64,000 nucleotides of DNA from JAHQVI01 sp963727575 (GCA_963727575.1 CAVSIA010000022.1:62001-126000); one strand, 5' to 3'; counted from the first letter of the stretch, positions 1-9,485 are shown. The notes: generated from the sequence alone by a model not told the origin. Made by a program: numbers and translations.

Positions 1-61
1 AAAACGCGACCGCCCCAAAGGCCAGCAGCAAGAGTATGAGCAGAACCCGGGCTTTGCGCAT
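1..61 (-). CDS. N-terminal fragment of a secreted or membrane-anchored protein
   Basis: On the minus strand an ATG at 61 opens a frame that runs off the window edge. The 20 visible residues begin M-R-K-A-R and continue with a leucine-rich hydrophobic stretch (VLLILLLAFGAVAF), a typical signal peptide or first membrane anchor. A GAGG Shine-Dalgarno element lies about 12 bases upstream. Nothing beyond the N-terminus is visible, so no function can be given. Confidence 0.5.
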   Translation of the reverse strand, partial: MRKARVLLILLLLAFGAVAF

Positions 62-376
62 CGGCCTTAACCTCGTTTCATTGAAAAAGCCGTGCCCATA
101 CGCAGGGCGGGCGAAGACTTGCGCTTCGCGATCGCCAAAAGCGACATCACATCACGCGACCCGGCAACGCCTTCAGGGCAGGACGCGTTAACGTAGGGCG
201 TAAGGCTCGCTTCAATCATTTCCATTCTTAAACCATAAAACCCGGCAAGGGCCAATACCGGGCGTTCATCAACTTTTTTGCCTCGCCACCATATTACTGG
301 GTGAACGCGTCAAGAAAGGCGCAGCCATTTTTTGGTAAACAGATTAAATGTGAAGCGAAGGAGCGCTCGGACTCGG

Positions 377-970
377 ATGAAGCATAAAGCGATAAAAAAC
401 ATATGCGTCTATTGCGGCGCAAACTCAGGGTCGCACGAGGCTTTCGCGCAGGCGGCGAAAACCATGGGCCGCGCCATGGCCAAAGCGGGCATCGGCCTCG
501 TCTATGGCGGCGCCAGCGTCGGCCTCATGGGCGAGATCGCCCGGACCGTGCTCGAGGAAGGCGGCCGCGTAACAGGCATCATTCCGTCGAACCTTCCGGT
601 TCACGAAGTGCCGCTGGGCGACGTGCAGGAGCTGATTCACGTCAAAACCTTCCATGAGCGCAAGATGCTGATGTTCGAGCGTTCCGATGCGTTCGTGGCA
701 TTGCCCGGCGGCGTAGGCACGCTTGAAGAACTCGTCGAGCAAATCACCTGGGTGCAGCTCGATCACCATACCAAGCCGGTCATGATTGCAAATATAGAGG
801 GATATTGGGACCCGCTTCTGTCGTTATTCGATCAGATGCGCCGCCTCAGTTTCATCCAGCCGTCTCTCGATGTGACCTATCATGTCGTCAATCGCGCCGA
901 GGATATCGTTCCTGGTCTTTTGAACATTCCGCGCGGGAAGAAACAGAACACCGCCGCCGCCGCCAACTGA
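377..970 (+). CDS. LOG family protein (cytokinin riboside 5'-monophosphate phosphoribohydrolase type)
   Basis: A 197-residue cytosolic Rossmann-like protein of the LOG/TIGR00730 family, which removes ribose 5-phosphate from nucleotide 5'-monophosphates. The N-terminus has the family start ICVYCGANSG, and the catalytic nucleotide-binding motif LPGGVGTLEE is intact at about residues 110-120. The ATG at 377 was chosen because the family normally begins a few residues before ICVYCG and a GAAGGA element lies upstream; an in-frame TTG at 332 would add 15 basic residues with no family match. The HtpX-like gene follows on the same strand after about 110 bases. Family assignment is firm; the physiological substrate is inferred from the family only. 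Confidence 0.9.
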   Translation: MKHKAIKNICVYCGANSGSHEAFAQAAKTMGRAMAKAGIGLVYGGASVGLMGEIARTVLEEGGRVTGIIPSNLPVHEVPLGDVQELIHVKTFHERKMLMFERSDAFVALPGGVGTLEELVEQITWVQLDHHTKPVMIANIEGYWDPLLSLFDQMRRLSFIQPSLDVTYHVVNRAEDIVPGLLNIPRGKKQNTAAAAN

Positions 971-1084
971 CGCGCTCGAGCCGGTCCGATCGGCGGCGCG
1001 TGCCGAGGATCGGACGGCGTGCGCACCACCTGTCACAAACGATTCCGCTCGCAGAACAGCCGATTGTTAACTATATCGGACGTT

Positions 1085-2047
1085 ATGGCGTTCGAGATCG
1101 AGAATAAGGCGCGCACGGCCGCCAGGCTTCGGAATGTGCTGCATTCCGTCGTGCTGATTGGCGGCATCGGCATCATCATGGCGCTGTGCGCCGGGCTGCT
1201 TCTCGGGCGGTCGGGCGCCATCTGGGCGTTCGTTCTGATCGGCGTGCTTCTGATCATGAGCCCGCAAATCGCGCCGGAACTGCTGATGCGGCTCTATGGC
1301 GCGCGCCGTATCGGCCCTGCCGAAGGCGGCCCGGTGCTTCAGATCGTCAGCGAGTTGGCCAAGCGGGCCGAGCTGCCGGCCATGCCGAGCGTCTATCTTA
1401 TCCCCAGCCCGGTGATTAACGCCTTCGCCACCGGCGCCAAATCCGACGCGATCGTCGCCATCACCTACGGCACGCTCAACAAGCTGAACCCGCGCGAAAT
1501 CGCCGGCGTGCTCGCGCATGAGATCGCTCACATCCGCAACAACGATCTGTGGATCATGAGCCTGGCGGACACGATGAGCCGCTTCACCCATTTCATGTCG
1601 ATGATGGGCGTGCTGCTGTTCTTTTTCAGTCTGCCGCTGGCTTTTTTCGGCGCGCAGCCAATCCCATGGCTCGGCATTATCCTTCTGTATTTCGCGCCCA
1701 CGGCATCCAGTCTTCTGCAACTCGGCCTGTCCCGCACCCGCGAATACGACGCCGACCTGGAAGGCGCACGGCTCTCCGGCGATCCGCAAGGGCTGGCCAC
1801 GGCACTGCACCGGATCGAAAACTACCAGGGCAACGTGCTGGAGACGATCTTCATGCCGGGCCGGCGCGTTCCGGTGCCGTCGCTGCTGAGAACACATCCA
1901 CCGACCGAAGAGCGGATCCGGCGGCTGCAGGAGTTGCATGATATGCGGCGGTCGCCGGTCGATGTCCCCGGCGGCAATCCCGTTCCCGCCGCCTTCGCGA
2001 CGGCGCGGGCAACCCCCCGCTACCATTTCTCCGGCCTCTGGTATTAG
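1085..2047 (+). CDS. htpX: M48 family zinc metalloprotease, HtpX-like
   Basis: A 320-residue integral-membrane zinc protease of peptidase family M48. The gluzincin motif HEIAH is present near residue 145 in GVLAHEIAHIRNND. Two hydrophobic segments precede it (residues about 20-60) and two follow it, as in HtpX, whose active site faces the cytoplasm and which degrades misfolded membrane proteins. The ATG at 1085 begins MAFEIENK; a GTG at 1019 would add 22 unrelated residues. The C-terminal region (HPPTEERIRRL) matches the conserved end of the family. The next gene starts 2 bases after the stop, suggesting a transcript shared with the DsbA-like gene. Many alphaproteobacteria carry more than one HtpX-like gene, so the symbol is tentative. 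Confidence 0.85.
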   Translation: MAFEIENKARTAARLRNVLHSVVLIGGIGIIMALCAGLLLGRSGAIWAFVLIGVLLIMSPQIAPELLMRLYGARRIGPAEGGPVLQIVSELAKRAELPAMPSVYLIPSPVINAFATGAKSDAIVAITYGTLNKLNPREIAGVLAHEIAHIRNNDLWIMSLADTMSRFTHFMSMMGVLLFFFSLPLAFFGAQPIPWLGIILLYFAPTASSLLQLGLSRTREYDADLEGARLSGDPQGLATALHRIENYQGNVLETIFMPGRRVPVPSLLRTHPPTEERIRRLQELHDMRRSPVDVPGGNPVPAAFATARATPRYHFSGLWY

Positions 2048-2049
2048 CC

Positions 2050-2713
2050 ATGACCACAACCGACCGCCCCCCTGTTACTGTCGAAATCATCTCCGATGCG
2101 ATCTGTCCATGGTGCTGGATCGGCAAGCGCAACCTCGAACGCGCGGCACTGACCTTGCGGGAAAGCGGCATCGCCTTTCAGACGGTGTGGCGGCCCTTCG
2201 AGCTCAATCCGGACATGCCAAAGGGCGGCGTCGAGCGCGCCGCCTACCGCCTGCGCAAATTCGGCTCGCTCGACTTTTCCGCCCAGCTTGATGCGCGCGT
2301 CGCCGAAGTCGGCCGCGCGGCCGGACTGAATTTCCGCCACGATCTGATGCAGTGGACGCCCGAACACGGTCGACTGCCATCGGCTGATCTGGTTCGCGGG
2401 CCGTAAAGGCAAGCAGGATGAGGTCGTAGAGCGGCTGTTCCAGGCTTACTTCTCCGACGGCCGGAATATCGGCAATCCCGAAGTCATGGCCGATGTCGCC
2501 GAAGCGGCCGGGCTCGACCGCGGCGAAGCGGAGACGATGCTCGCCGGCGGGGAGGGGAGCGAAGAGGTCGCTCGCGAGCTGATCCGCGGGCGCAGACTGG
2601 GCGTTTCCGGCGTGCCTACCTTCGTGATCGGCGGCGAGCCGCTGGTGTCCGGCGCCGCGCCGCCCGAAAGGCTGGCCAGCGCCATCGCCGACGCAGCTCA
2701 GACGATCGCTTGA
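2050..2713 (+). CDS. DsbA family oxidoreductase (FrnE-like), frameshifted
   Basis: Thioredoxin-fold protein of the DsbA/FrnE group. The first part carries the active-site motif CPWCWIGKRNLE at about residues 18-30. The frame breaks near 2357-2365: reading continues in the next frame as TVDCHRLIWFAGRKGKQDE and runs through GVSGVPTFVIGGEPLVSGA, the cis-proline region that closes the thioredoxin fold. The break looks like one extra base in a run of C and G. Repaired, the protein is about 220 residues, the normal family length. It begins 2 bases after the HtpX-like stop codon. No signal peptide is visible, so a cytosolic location is likely. Confidence 0.8.
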
Positions 2714-2749
2714 CCTATTCGCCGCATCGGGTCACGCTCCGATTCAGCA

Positions 2750-3202
2750 ATGAATGGCCGGGCGTCGTTAATGCGCAATAGCTATACCGACATTCGCAGC
2801 CGCATTTCCTCGCCGCCATTCTGGTGGGACGAAAACGCCGTGCCGCGCTACGGTGACTTTGATCCGAGATATATCCCAAATATCTACGCCAATGAATGCG
2901 TATTGTTTCTGATTACCTGCCAGGCTTGCGGTAGGGCGTACCAGGTTTGCATGTCAGGCCGGCACCCCTTGTTAGCTGAAAAGATCGGAGCAAAAACCCT
3001 CCGCTACGGCGATCCCCCCAACGCCTGCGATGACGATTGCCTTTCCGGTGCGTCAATGACCAGCGAGCCTAGGCGCGTCCTCGGCTATTGGCACCGGCCC
3101 CTGGAGGTCGACGGCAAACTGAATGGCAAATGGGTTCGCGATCCCGAGCTGGAGGTCGAGATCACGCCCGAATGGCTCGAGTCCCATCTGGGCGGCATCT
3201 AA
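2750..3202 (+). CDS. Conserved hypothetical protein
   Basis: An intact 150-residue frame that I do not recognise. It is rich in aromatic residues and has six cysteines, including a CQACG pair near residue 57 and a CDDDC group near residue 93, which could bind a metal. No signal peptide or membrane segment is visible. The start could also be the ATG at 2771; neither has a convincing ribosome-binding site. Codon use resembles the neighbouring genes. It converges with the RraA-like gene on the opposite strand. Confidence 0.55.
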   Translation: MNGRASLMRNSYTDIRSRISSPPFWWDENAVPRYGDFDPRYIPNIYANECVLFLITCQACGRAYQVCMSGRHPLLAEKIGAKTLRYGDPPNACDDDCLSGASMTSEPRRVLGYWHRPLEVDGKLNGKWVRDPELEVEITPEWLESHLGGI

Positions 3203-3230
3203 GCCCTGCTCAGCATAAAAGTGGAGGACT

Positions 3231-3936
3231 TCAGCGTTTCCGGCTTTCCTCGTAGCGCTTGCGGTTCTCCTCATTCGGCGGATACAGCCCCGGCAGCGCT
3301 GCGCCGCCGCGCACCTCGCCGATGATCCACTCTTCCATCGCTTCCTGCTCGATCGAGGCATCGAGCACCTCGGTCGACAAGCGCCTTCGGCACGACCACC
3401 GCGCCGTCCTTGTCGGCGACGATCAGATCCCCCGGGAAGATCGCCACGCCGCCGCAGCCGACCGGCTCCTGCCAGTTGACGAAGGTCAGCCCGGCAACGG
3501 AGGGCGGAGCCGCCGCACCGGCAGCCCAGACATCGAGATTGGTCGCCAACACGCCTTCGAGGTCGCGGACGACGCCGTCGGTGATCAGCGCGGCCACGTT
3601 CCGCCGCTTCATGCGCTCGCACAGGATGTCGCCGAAGATGCCGGCATCGGTGCACCCGCCCGCTCCGACGACCGCCATGCAGCCATCCGGCATCGCCTCG
3701 ATGGCGCCGCGCGTCGAAGTCGGCGAGGCCCAGGAGGCCGGCGTCGCCAGGTCTTCGCGCGCGGGCACGAAACGCAGCGTGAACGCGGGGCCGGCGATGC
3801 GGCCGCTCTCCGGACGCAGCGGAAACGCGCCGCGGATCCACACATTGCGCAGGCCTTTTTTGAGCAGCACCGTCGTCAGCGTTGCCGTGGTGATGGATTT
3901 GAATGTCTCGATGACGTCCTGGGCGTATTCGGCCAT
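3231..3936 (-). CDS. RraA family protein (4-hydroxy-4-methyl-2-oxoglutarate aldolase / demethylmenaquinone methyltransferase-like), frameshifted
   Basis: Member of the RraA/HMG aldolase fold. Visible family blocks are TATLTTVLLKKGLRN near the N-terminus, GDILCERMKRRNVAALITDG in the active-site region, and PGDLIVADKDGAVVVPKALV. The frame breaks at about 3372-3378, where one extra C disrupts the continuation VLDASIEQEAMEEWIIGEVR and a C-terminal LPGLYPPNEENRKRYEESRK tail. With that repaired, the stop is at 3231-3233 and the protein is about 234 residues. RraA-like proteins of this length in rhizobia are often annotated as aldolases of 4-carboxy-4-hydroxy-2-oxoadipate or as regulators; the exact substrate cannot be read from the sequence. 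Confidence 0.8.
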
Positions 3937-4167
3937 GGCGGTGTTCGCTCCCGATGCGGTTCAACGCGCGCCCGCACGTCCGGCGAGATCGCCGACGCCG
4001 CGGCATCGCAGCGGAAACCTACAATTTCGGCGGCAGCTTGCCAATCGCAGCGGTGCGAGCGGCAGGCGCGGGGCGATGGCCCGATTTGTGCAGACCCTCT
4101 TGGCCTTTGCGTTGCCGACCGCCATCTGATCTGGAGTTTGCGACAACTTTCAACGCTGGAGCCGCGT

Positions 4168-5007
4168 ATGACCGCTCTCGCTCACGGTATCGCCCGTTTG
4201 GTCCTTGCCGCGCTGTGCGCCATTGCCTTCCTGCCGAAAGACGCTGCCCTCGCCGCACCGGCCAGCCGCTGCATCGCCCTGGCGAGCGCCGCCCCGAACG
4301 TGCACTTCGTCTCGCTGAGAAAAGTCGCAGCAAGCGGCGGCGAAGTCGCCATCACCTTCATCGGCCACGCCACCTTCCGCATCGAGACCAGCGGCGGGGT
4401 CGTCATCGCGACGGACTATTCCGGTTATGCGGGACCGGGCCGCGTGCCCGACGTGGTGACCATGAACCACGCGCACATCACCCATTTCACCGCCGCACCT
4501 GACCCGGCGATCAAATACGTGCTGCGCGGCTGGGGCACGCCGGGATCGCCCGCCAAATACAATCTCACGGTCGGAGATGTGCTCATCCGCAATGTCACCA
4601 CCGACATTCGCGGCTGGGACGGCATCCGCGAGAAGGACGGCAACTCGATCTTCATCTTCGAGGTCGCCGATTTGTGCATCGGCCATCTCGGCCACCTGCA
4701 TCACACGCTCGGCCCCGAATATCTCGGCCTGATCGGGCAGCTCGACGTGGTGATGGTGCCGGTCGACGGCTCCTACACGATGGAGCAGGCCTCGATGCTG
4801 GAAGTGCTGAAGCTGCTGAAGGCGCGCCTCATCCTGCCGATGCACTATTTCGGCCAGCCGACGCTCGCCCGTTTCCTCTCCAAGCTCGATGAAAGCTTCG
4901 ATGTCGACATCAGCAAGGAGCCGACGATCAGGGTTTCGGCGTCGACGCTGCCGGCGAAACCGAAAGTGCTCGTGCTCCCCGGCGCCGAATTGAACGCGCC
5001 GGAATAG
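4168..5007 (+). CDS. MBL fold metallo-hydrolase with signal peptide
   Basis: A 279-residue protein beginning with a hydrophobic signal peptide that ends near AALAAPA (residue 30). The mature part has the UlaG-like metallo-beta-lactamase layout: FIGHATFRIETSGG, then MNHAHITHF in place of the usual HxHxDH, then LGHLHHTLG and LPMHYFG. The metal-binding histidines are therefore mostly present but the first motif is variant (HAHITH). The ATG at 4168 follows a divergent promoter region shared with the RraA-like gene. The open frame continues upstream of 4168, but that part is only antisense to the RraA-like gene. Substrate unknown. Confidence 0.8.
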   Translation: MTALAHGIARLVLAALCAIAFLPKDAALAAPASRCIALASAAPNVHFVSLRKVAASGGEVAITFIGHATFRIETSGGVVIATDYSGYAGPGRVPDVVTMNHAHITHFTAAPDPAIKYVLRGWGTPGSPAKYNLTVGDVLIRNVTTDIRGWDGIREKDGNSIFIFEVADLCIGHLGHLHHTLGPEYLGLIGQLDVVMVPVDGSYTMEQASMLEVLKLLKARLILPMHYFGQPTLARFLSKLDESFDVDISKEPTIRVSASTLPAKPKVLVLPGAELNAPE

Positions 5008-5143
5008 GCGTAAACCGCGCGCCCGCACAAAAAATTTGCCGCCATTGTCGAAAGCGGCCCGGCTCGCGGCTCTTCCGTTCGGGCGCGGCTTGCCGTTGAA
5101 TGGCAGCCGGCCATTGTGGACCTCAATCGGAAGGAGCGACGCG

Positions 5144-5515
5144 ATGCAATATATGCTGATCTATTTGGAAAAGCCGGAGGATTTCGAAACCCGCCGGCAT
5201 CCGGTCGATGCGCATCCCTACCGCGCGGCCTGGATGTCCTACATGCAGGCGCTGCGGGAAGCGGGCGTGATGGTCGGCGGCAACGGCCTCCAGCCACCGC
5301 ATACCGCCACCACGCTCAGCGTGCGCGACGGCAAGCGGCATATCGAGGACGGACCTTATGCCGACGCCAAGGAGCAACTCGGCGGCTATGTCGTGATCGA
5401 CGTGCCCGATCTAGACGCGGCGCTCGACTGGGCCGCGAAAAGCCCGTCCGCCACCTCCGCGCGGGTCGAAATCCGGCCGGTCATGCCGCCGATGAAGGCG
5501 GACGACCGCGTATGA
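5144..5515 (+). CDS. YciI family protein (DGPF domain), ECF42 partner
   Basis: A 123-residue protein of the YCII/DGPF family. The motif DGPYADAKEQLGGY at about residues 68-81 is the hallmark. A good ribosome-binding site (AAGGAG) sits 8 bases before the ATG. Its stop overlaps the ATG of the sigma factor by 4 bases (ATGA), so translation is coupled. In the ECF42 group of sigma factors a DGPF protein is encoded beside the sigma factor and there is usually no anti-sigma factor; the pairing here fits that exactly. Enzymatic activity of the DGPF protein is not established. Confidence 0.88.
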   Translation: MQYMLIYLEKPEDFETRRHPVDAHPYRAAWMSYMQALREAGVMVGGNGLQPPHTATTLSVRDGKRHIEDGPYADAKEQLGGYVVIDVPDLDAALDWAAKSPSATSARVEIRPVMPPMKADDRV

Positions 5516-6749
5516 CAGAAAAAGACGTCCGCGCTGCCGCCGCAGAGGCGGTGCGGACCTCTTATGGCAGGCTGCTGGCCCGGCTTGCGGCGCGCAGCCG
5601 GGACATCGCCGCCGCCGAGGACGCGCTCGCCGATGCCTTCCATACGGCGTTGCGCGTCTGGCCGGAGCGCGGCGTCCCCGACAATCCCGAAGCCTGGCTG
5701 ACGACCGTGGCGCGGCGTCAGCTCGGCCATGACGGCCGGCATCGCCGCATCGTCGACGCCGCCAAGCCGGTGCTCAAGCTGAGCGCCGCCGAGAGGGAGG
5801 CGATGGACGCCGAGCGGATGCGGTACCCGACGAGCGGCTCAAGCTGATGTTCATCTGCGCGCATCCGGCAATCGACCGAGGCATCCGCACGCCGCTCATG
5901 TTGCAGACCGTCCTCGGGCTCGACGCCGCGCGCATCGCCGCCGCTTTCCTCATTCCGCCCGCGACGATGGGGCAGCGCCTGTCCCGTGCCAAAGCGAAGA
6001 TCAAGGACGCGGGCATTGCGTTCGAGGTGCCGGAGCTGGAGGATCTCGCCGAGCGGCTCGCGGCCGTTCTCGACGCCGTCTATGCCGCCTATGGAACGGC
6101 GTGGGACGAGGTCGGCGGCGCTGACGGCAAGCTCCACGGCCTCGCCGAGGAAACGCTCTATCTCGCCCGCCTCATCGTCTCGCTGATGCCGGACCAGCCG
6201 GAAGCGCGCGGTCTGCTGGCCTTGCTGCTTTACTGCGAGGCGCGTAGCCCGGCGCGCCGCAGCCCGGACGGCGCCTTCGTGCCGCTTCTGGAGCAGGACA
6301 CGCATCTTTGGGATCGGGATCTGATTGTCGAGGCCGAAAATCACCTCAACACGGCCGCCCGGAGCGGTGTGTTCGGCCGCTTCCAGACCGAGGCGGCCAT
6401 CCAGTCGCTGCACATCCAGCGGCGGCTGAGCGGCGCGGCCAATCATGAGGCGCTGGTCGCGCTTTACGACCTTCTGGTTTCGCGCGAGCCCAGCATCGGC
6501 GGGTTCGTCGGCCGAGCCGCGGCTTACGCAGAGGCGTTCGGTCCGGAGCGCGGCCTCGCGCTGCTGGACGAGTTGCCGGGCAAGCAGATCGCCGCCTACC
6601 AGCCTTATTGGGCGGCCCGCGCGCATCTGCTCGCCGGCGCGTGTGAGGCTGCCGCTGCCGCCGATGCTTTCGATCGCGCCATCGGCCTGAGCGGCGATCC
6701 CGCAGTACGGGCGTTCTTGCAGGCGCGCAAAGCGGCTCTTGTCCGCTAA
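5512..6749 (+). CDS. ECF42-type RNA polymerase sigma factor with C-terminal extension, frameshifted
   Basis: Sigma factor of about 412 residues when repaired. The first frame gives the sigma-2 region (AEDALADAFHTALRVWPERG, EAWLTTVARR). Near 5825 the frame breaks and continues as PDERLKLMFICAHPAIDRGI, then the sigma-4 helix-turn-helix (AARIAAAFLIPPATMGQRLS) and a long alpha-helical C-terminal domain (residues about 200-412, with GLLALLLYCEARSPAR and YQPYWAARAHLLA). The long C-terminal domain is characteristic of ECF42 and is thought to control the sigma factor in place of an anti-sigma protein. It is translationally coupled to the YciI gene upstream. Confidence 0.87.
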
Positions 6750-6763
6750 GAACCACCCCGGTC

Positions 6764-6841
6764 GAAATCCCCGTGAAGACGGGGATCCAGAGGACCGCGG
6801 ACTTAAAAAGGTTGCTGGATCCCCGTCTTCGCGGGGATTTC
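6764..6841. repeat. Intergenic palindromic repeat (27-bp arms)
   Basis: Arms at 6764-6790 and 6815-6841 are inverted complements with a single mismatch, separated by 24 bases. Each arm is itself partly palindromic around CCCCGT..ACGGGG. It lies between the convergent sigma-factor and VOC genes and could act as a bidirectional terminator. A related but more diverged element is at 50726-50805. Such REP-like elements are common between genes in Hyphomicrobiales. Confidence 0.75.
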
Positions 6842-6884
6842 GCCTGCGTTTTTCGCAAACGACCCTCTCCTAACCGATCCCGCG

Positions 6885-7412
6885 CTAAGACGCGCTGGCG
6901 GCCTCGGCGCGCAGGGCATTCAGGTCGAGACGCCTGGTGAACATGCCGATGCGGCTGTCCTCGTCGCGCGGCCATTGAGCTTCGGGCTTGTCCCAATACA
7001 ACTCGACGCCGTTCTGGTCGGGGTCGCGCAGATACAGCGCCTCGCTGACGCCGTGATCGCTCGCTCCGTCGAGCGGGATGCCAGCCTCTTCGACCCGGCG
7101 CAGGGCGTCGGCGAGGTCGGCGCGCGTCGGATAGAGAATCGCGGTATGGAACAGGCCGGTGGCGCCGGGCGCGGGCGGGCGGCCGTTGAGGCTTTCCCAA
7201 GTGTTCAGGCCGATATGATGGTGATAGCCGCCGGCCGAGATGAACGCCGCCTGGTCGCCATAGGTGGTGACCAGCTCGAAGCCGAGCACGCCGACATAGA
7301 AGCCAAGCGCGCGCTCCAGATTGGCGACTTTGAGATGAACGTGGCCGATGCGGACGCCGGCTGCGATGGGCCGGTCCGGATGGACGCTGGCGAGATTCGG
7401 GTGAGTGGGCAT
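6885..7412 (-). CDS. VOC family protein (glyoxalase/catechol 2,3-dioxygenase-like)
   Basis: A 175-residue vicinal-oxygen-chelate protein. It begins with the first module IGHVHLKVANLERALGFYVG, whose His is the first metal ligand, followed by GGYHHHIGLNTW (second ligand region) and DPDQNGVELYWDKP (acidic third-ligand region). The ATG at 7412 follows an AGGAG element at good spacing; a longer frame upstream has no family match. Ring-cleaving dioxygenase-like members with this pattern are often annotated as catechol 2,3-dioxygenases, but no aromatic pathway genes are nearby, so the substrate is open. Confidence 0.85.
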   Translation of the reverse strand: MPTHPNLASVHPDRPIAAGVRIGHVHLKVANLERALGFYVGVLGFELVTTYGDQAAFISAGGYHHHIGLNTWESLNGRPPAPGATGLFHTAILYPTRADLADALRRVEEAGIPLDGASDHGVSEALYLRDPDQNGVELYWDKPEAQWPRDEDSRIGMFTRRLDLNALRAEAASAS

Positions 7413-7563
7413 GACTTGGCTCCTTCTGATTGCACGAATGTAGGAGCCCCGCCGATTCTGCGGAAGTGGCGCGACAGTAGCATTGCAAAAATGCAATTGA
7501 AATGATGGTCCGGCCTGTCGAACACCGGGTCCGATCAGCAAATGGAAGTTGATCTACGCCGGC

Positions 7564-8230
7564 TCAGGCCACGCCGACCCGCGCCCGATCGAGCGTCGCC
7601 ATCAGATCGCCGAAGCGCTCGCCTTGGATCGCCACATGGTTGCGGAGCAGCTCCGCCGCACGGTCGCCGTCGCCATTGACGATGGCGGCGACGATGGCCT
7701 CGTGCTCGTCGCGCGACGTCGGCAGGCGGTTGCGGACCCGGAGCTGGAGGCGGCGAAAGGGCGCGAGCCGCTTGTGTAGCGCGGTGGCCTGCTCGCAGAG
7801 GAAACGATTGCCGCTGGCGACATACACGGCGCGGTGGAACCGTTCGTTCTCATAATAATAGGCGTCCGGATCGCCGGCATGAGCCGCATCGCGGCAGGCG
7901 TCGAGCGTCTGCTGCAGCGACGCCTCGTCCTCCGGGATAGAGCCGGCGCGCGGCGAGCCGGCCGCACATTGCCTCCATCTCGGCCATGACATCGAACATT
8001 TCCAGGAGGCGCGTGGCGTCGGGCGCGCTGACGATGGCGCCGCGACGCCCCCTCAGCTCGATCAGACCGGTGGCCGCGAGTTGTTGCAACGCTTCGCGAA
8101 CGGGTGTGCGCGAAACGCCGAACTGCTGCGCGAGGGCCGTTTCCTCGAGCCGCTCCCCCGGCGAGAATACGCCCGTGGCGATCTGTTCTTCAATCCGGTC
8201 CCGCAGCCGGAGCGCGTGTGCTTCCTGCAT
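7564..8230 (-). CDS. GntR family transcriptional regulator, FadR/FCD subfamily, frameshifted
   Basis: The N-terminal winged helix (residues about 10-75) reads RLEETALAQQFGVSRTPVRE followed by ALQQLAATGLIELRGRRGAI, the classic GntR signature. After MEAMCGRLAARR the frame breaks near 7938 and continues as SIPEDEASLQQTLDACRDAA, then the FCD ligand-binding domain with YYENERFHRAVYVASGN and DEHEAIVAAIVNGD, whose Asp/His residues usually bind a metal and an organic acid. Repaired length is about 222 residues. It is transcribed away from the TRAP transporter operon that starts 183 bases to its right, so it very probably controls that operon. The layout resembles MatR of malonate-utilising rhizobia. 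Confidence 0.87.
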
Positions 8231-8412
8231 GACCAAAGCTTGAGCAGTGCGGACGAAAAAATCAAGTGTTGCGTACAGTAGCCGCCAAAAGCGCGTCCAA
8301 GGCGCTTGCGCAGGCACGGAAAGTACGCTTTCATGCATACAGAAAGCTCGGGTCGCTGAGGTTTGGAAGGAAGCCGTGTATTGTAAGCACGGTCTGGTTG
8401 AGGAGGAAACCC

Positions 8413-9423
8413 ATGAATATCAAATATCGCGCACTCTGCGCGACATTCACCGCATCGATCGCCGCCCTCGCGATGGTGGCATCGCCGCTCGCCGCCGAGA
8501 CGGTTCTCAAGGCATCCCACCAATTTCCTGGCGGAAAAGGCGATCCGCGCGATGAGATGGTCCAGCTCATTGCCAAGGAAGTCGAGAAGGCCAATGTCGG
8601 CCTGAAGATCCAGGTTTTCCCCGGCTCCTCGCTCTACAAGCCGAAGGAACAGTGGAACGCGATGACGCGCGGGCTCCTGGACATGACGTCGTTCCCGCTC
8701 GACTACGCCTCCGGCCAGCATCCGGAATTCTCGGCCACGCTGATGCCGGGCCTCGTCGGCAATTACGACCGGGCGAAGAAGCTGAACAGCTCCGAATTCA
8801 TGACCAAGATCAAGAAGATCATCAACGACGCCGGCGTCGTCGTGATCTCGGATGGCTGGCTCTCGGGCGCGTTCGCATCGAAAAAGAACTGCATCACCTC
8901 GCCCGATACGGTCAAGGGCCAGGTCACCCGCGCCGCCGGTCCCGCTTTCGAGCAGATGCTGACCGCCGCCGGTGCCTCGATCTCGTCGATGCCGTCGTCG
9001 GAAATCTATAACGGCATGCAGACCGGCGTTCTCGACGCGACCAACACCTCGTCGGCGAGCTTCGTGTCGTTCCGCCTTTACGAGCAGGTCAAGTGCCTCA
9101 CAGCTCCCGGCGAAAATGCGTTGTGGTTCATGTACGAGCCCGTGCTGATGTCGAAAAAGACCTTCGACGGACTGAACAAGGAGCAGCAGGACGCGATCAT
9201 GGCCGCCGGCAAGAAGGCCGAGGACTTCTTCGACGCCGAGGCGCGCAAGGGCGACGAGAAGCTGGTCGATACGTTCAAGAAGGCCGGCGTCGAGGTGACC
9301 CAAATGAGCAAGTCCGATTTCGACGCATGGCTCGCCGTCGCCAAGAAATCCGCCTATAAGGAATTTTCCGATAAGGTCAAAGGCGGCGCCGAGCTGATCG
9401 ACGCAGCACTGGCCGTAAAATAA
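8413..9423 (+). CDS. dctP: TRAP transporter substrate-binding protein, DctP family
   Basis: A 336-residue periplasmic solute receptor. A signal peptide ends at SPLAAETV (about residue 29). Family blocks include the ETVLKASHQFPGGKGDPRDE start, LKIQVFPGSSLYKPKEQWNA, and PSSEIYNGMQTGVLDATNTS, the segment that carries the usual carboxylate-binding region. An ideal AGGAGG element at 8401-8406 precedes the ATG. First gene of the dctPQM-CoA-transferase-malonyl-CoA decarboxylase cluster. By context the ligand is probably malonate or another short dicarboxylate (inference). Confidence 0.93.
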   Translation: MNIKYRALCATFTASIAALAMVASPLAAETVLKASHQFPGGKGDPRDEMVQLIAKEVEKANVGLKIQVFPGSSLYKPKEQWNAMTRGLLDMTSFPLDYASGQHPEFSATLMPGLVGNYDRAKKLNSSEFMTKIKKIINDAGVVVISDGWLSGAFASKKNCITSPDTVKGQVTRAAGPAFEQMLTAAGASISSMPSSEIYNGMQTGVLDATNTSSASFVSFRLYEQVKCLTAPGENALWFMYEPVLMSKKTFDGLNKEQQDAIMAAGKKAEDFFDAEARKGDEKLVDTFKKAGVEVTQMSKSDFDAWLAVAKKSAYKEFSDKVKGGAELIDAALAVK

Positions 9424-9430
9424 CCTGCCG

Positions 9431-9455
9431 GCCGCCCCCTTCCGCAGGGGGCGGC
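9431..9455 (+). promoter_or_regulatory. GC-rich hairpin between dctP and dctQ
   Basis: A perfect 9-bp stem (9431-9439 with 9447-9455) with a 7-base loop directly after the dctP stop codon. There is no T-run after it, so it is more likely an mRNA-stabilising or partial-termination hairpin than a full terminator. Such hairpins are often found between the highly expressed binding-protein gene and the permease genes of a transport operon. Confidence 0.6.
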
Positions 9456-9485
9456 GCCACCTTCCATTTCCGAAGCACCGCCGCC

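Noticed and set aside
67..255. 62-codon minus-strand frame upstream of the first gene
   Set aside because: No ribosome-binding site, no similarity; it occupies the promoter region of the partial gene at 1-61.
3259..4167. About 300 open codons upstream of and in frame with the metallo-hydrolase
   Set aside because: They are antisense to the RraA-like gene and show no family similarity; the signal peptide at 4168 marks the real start.
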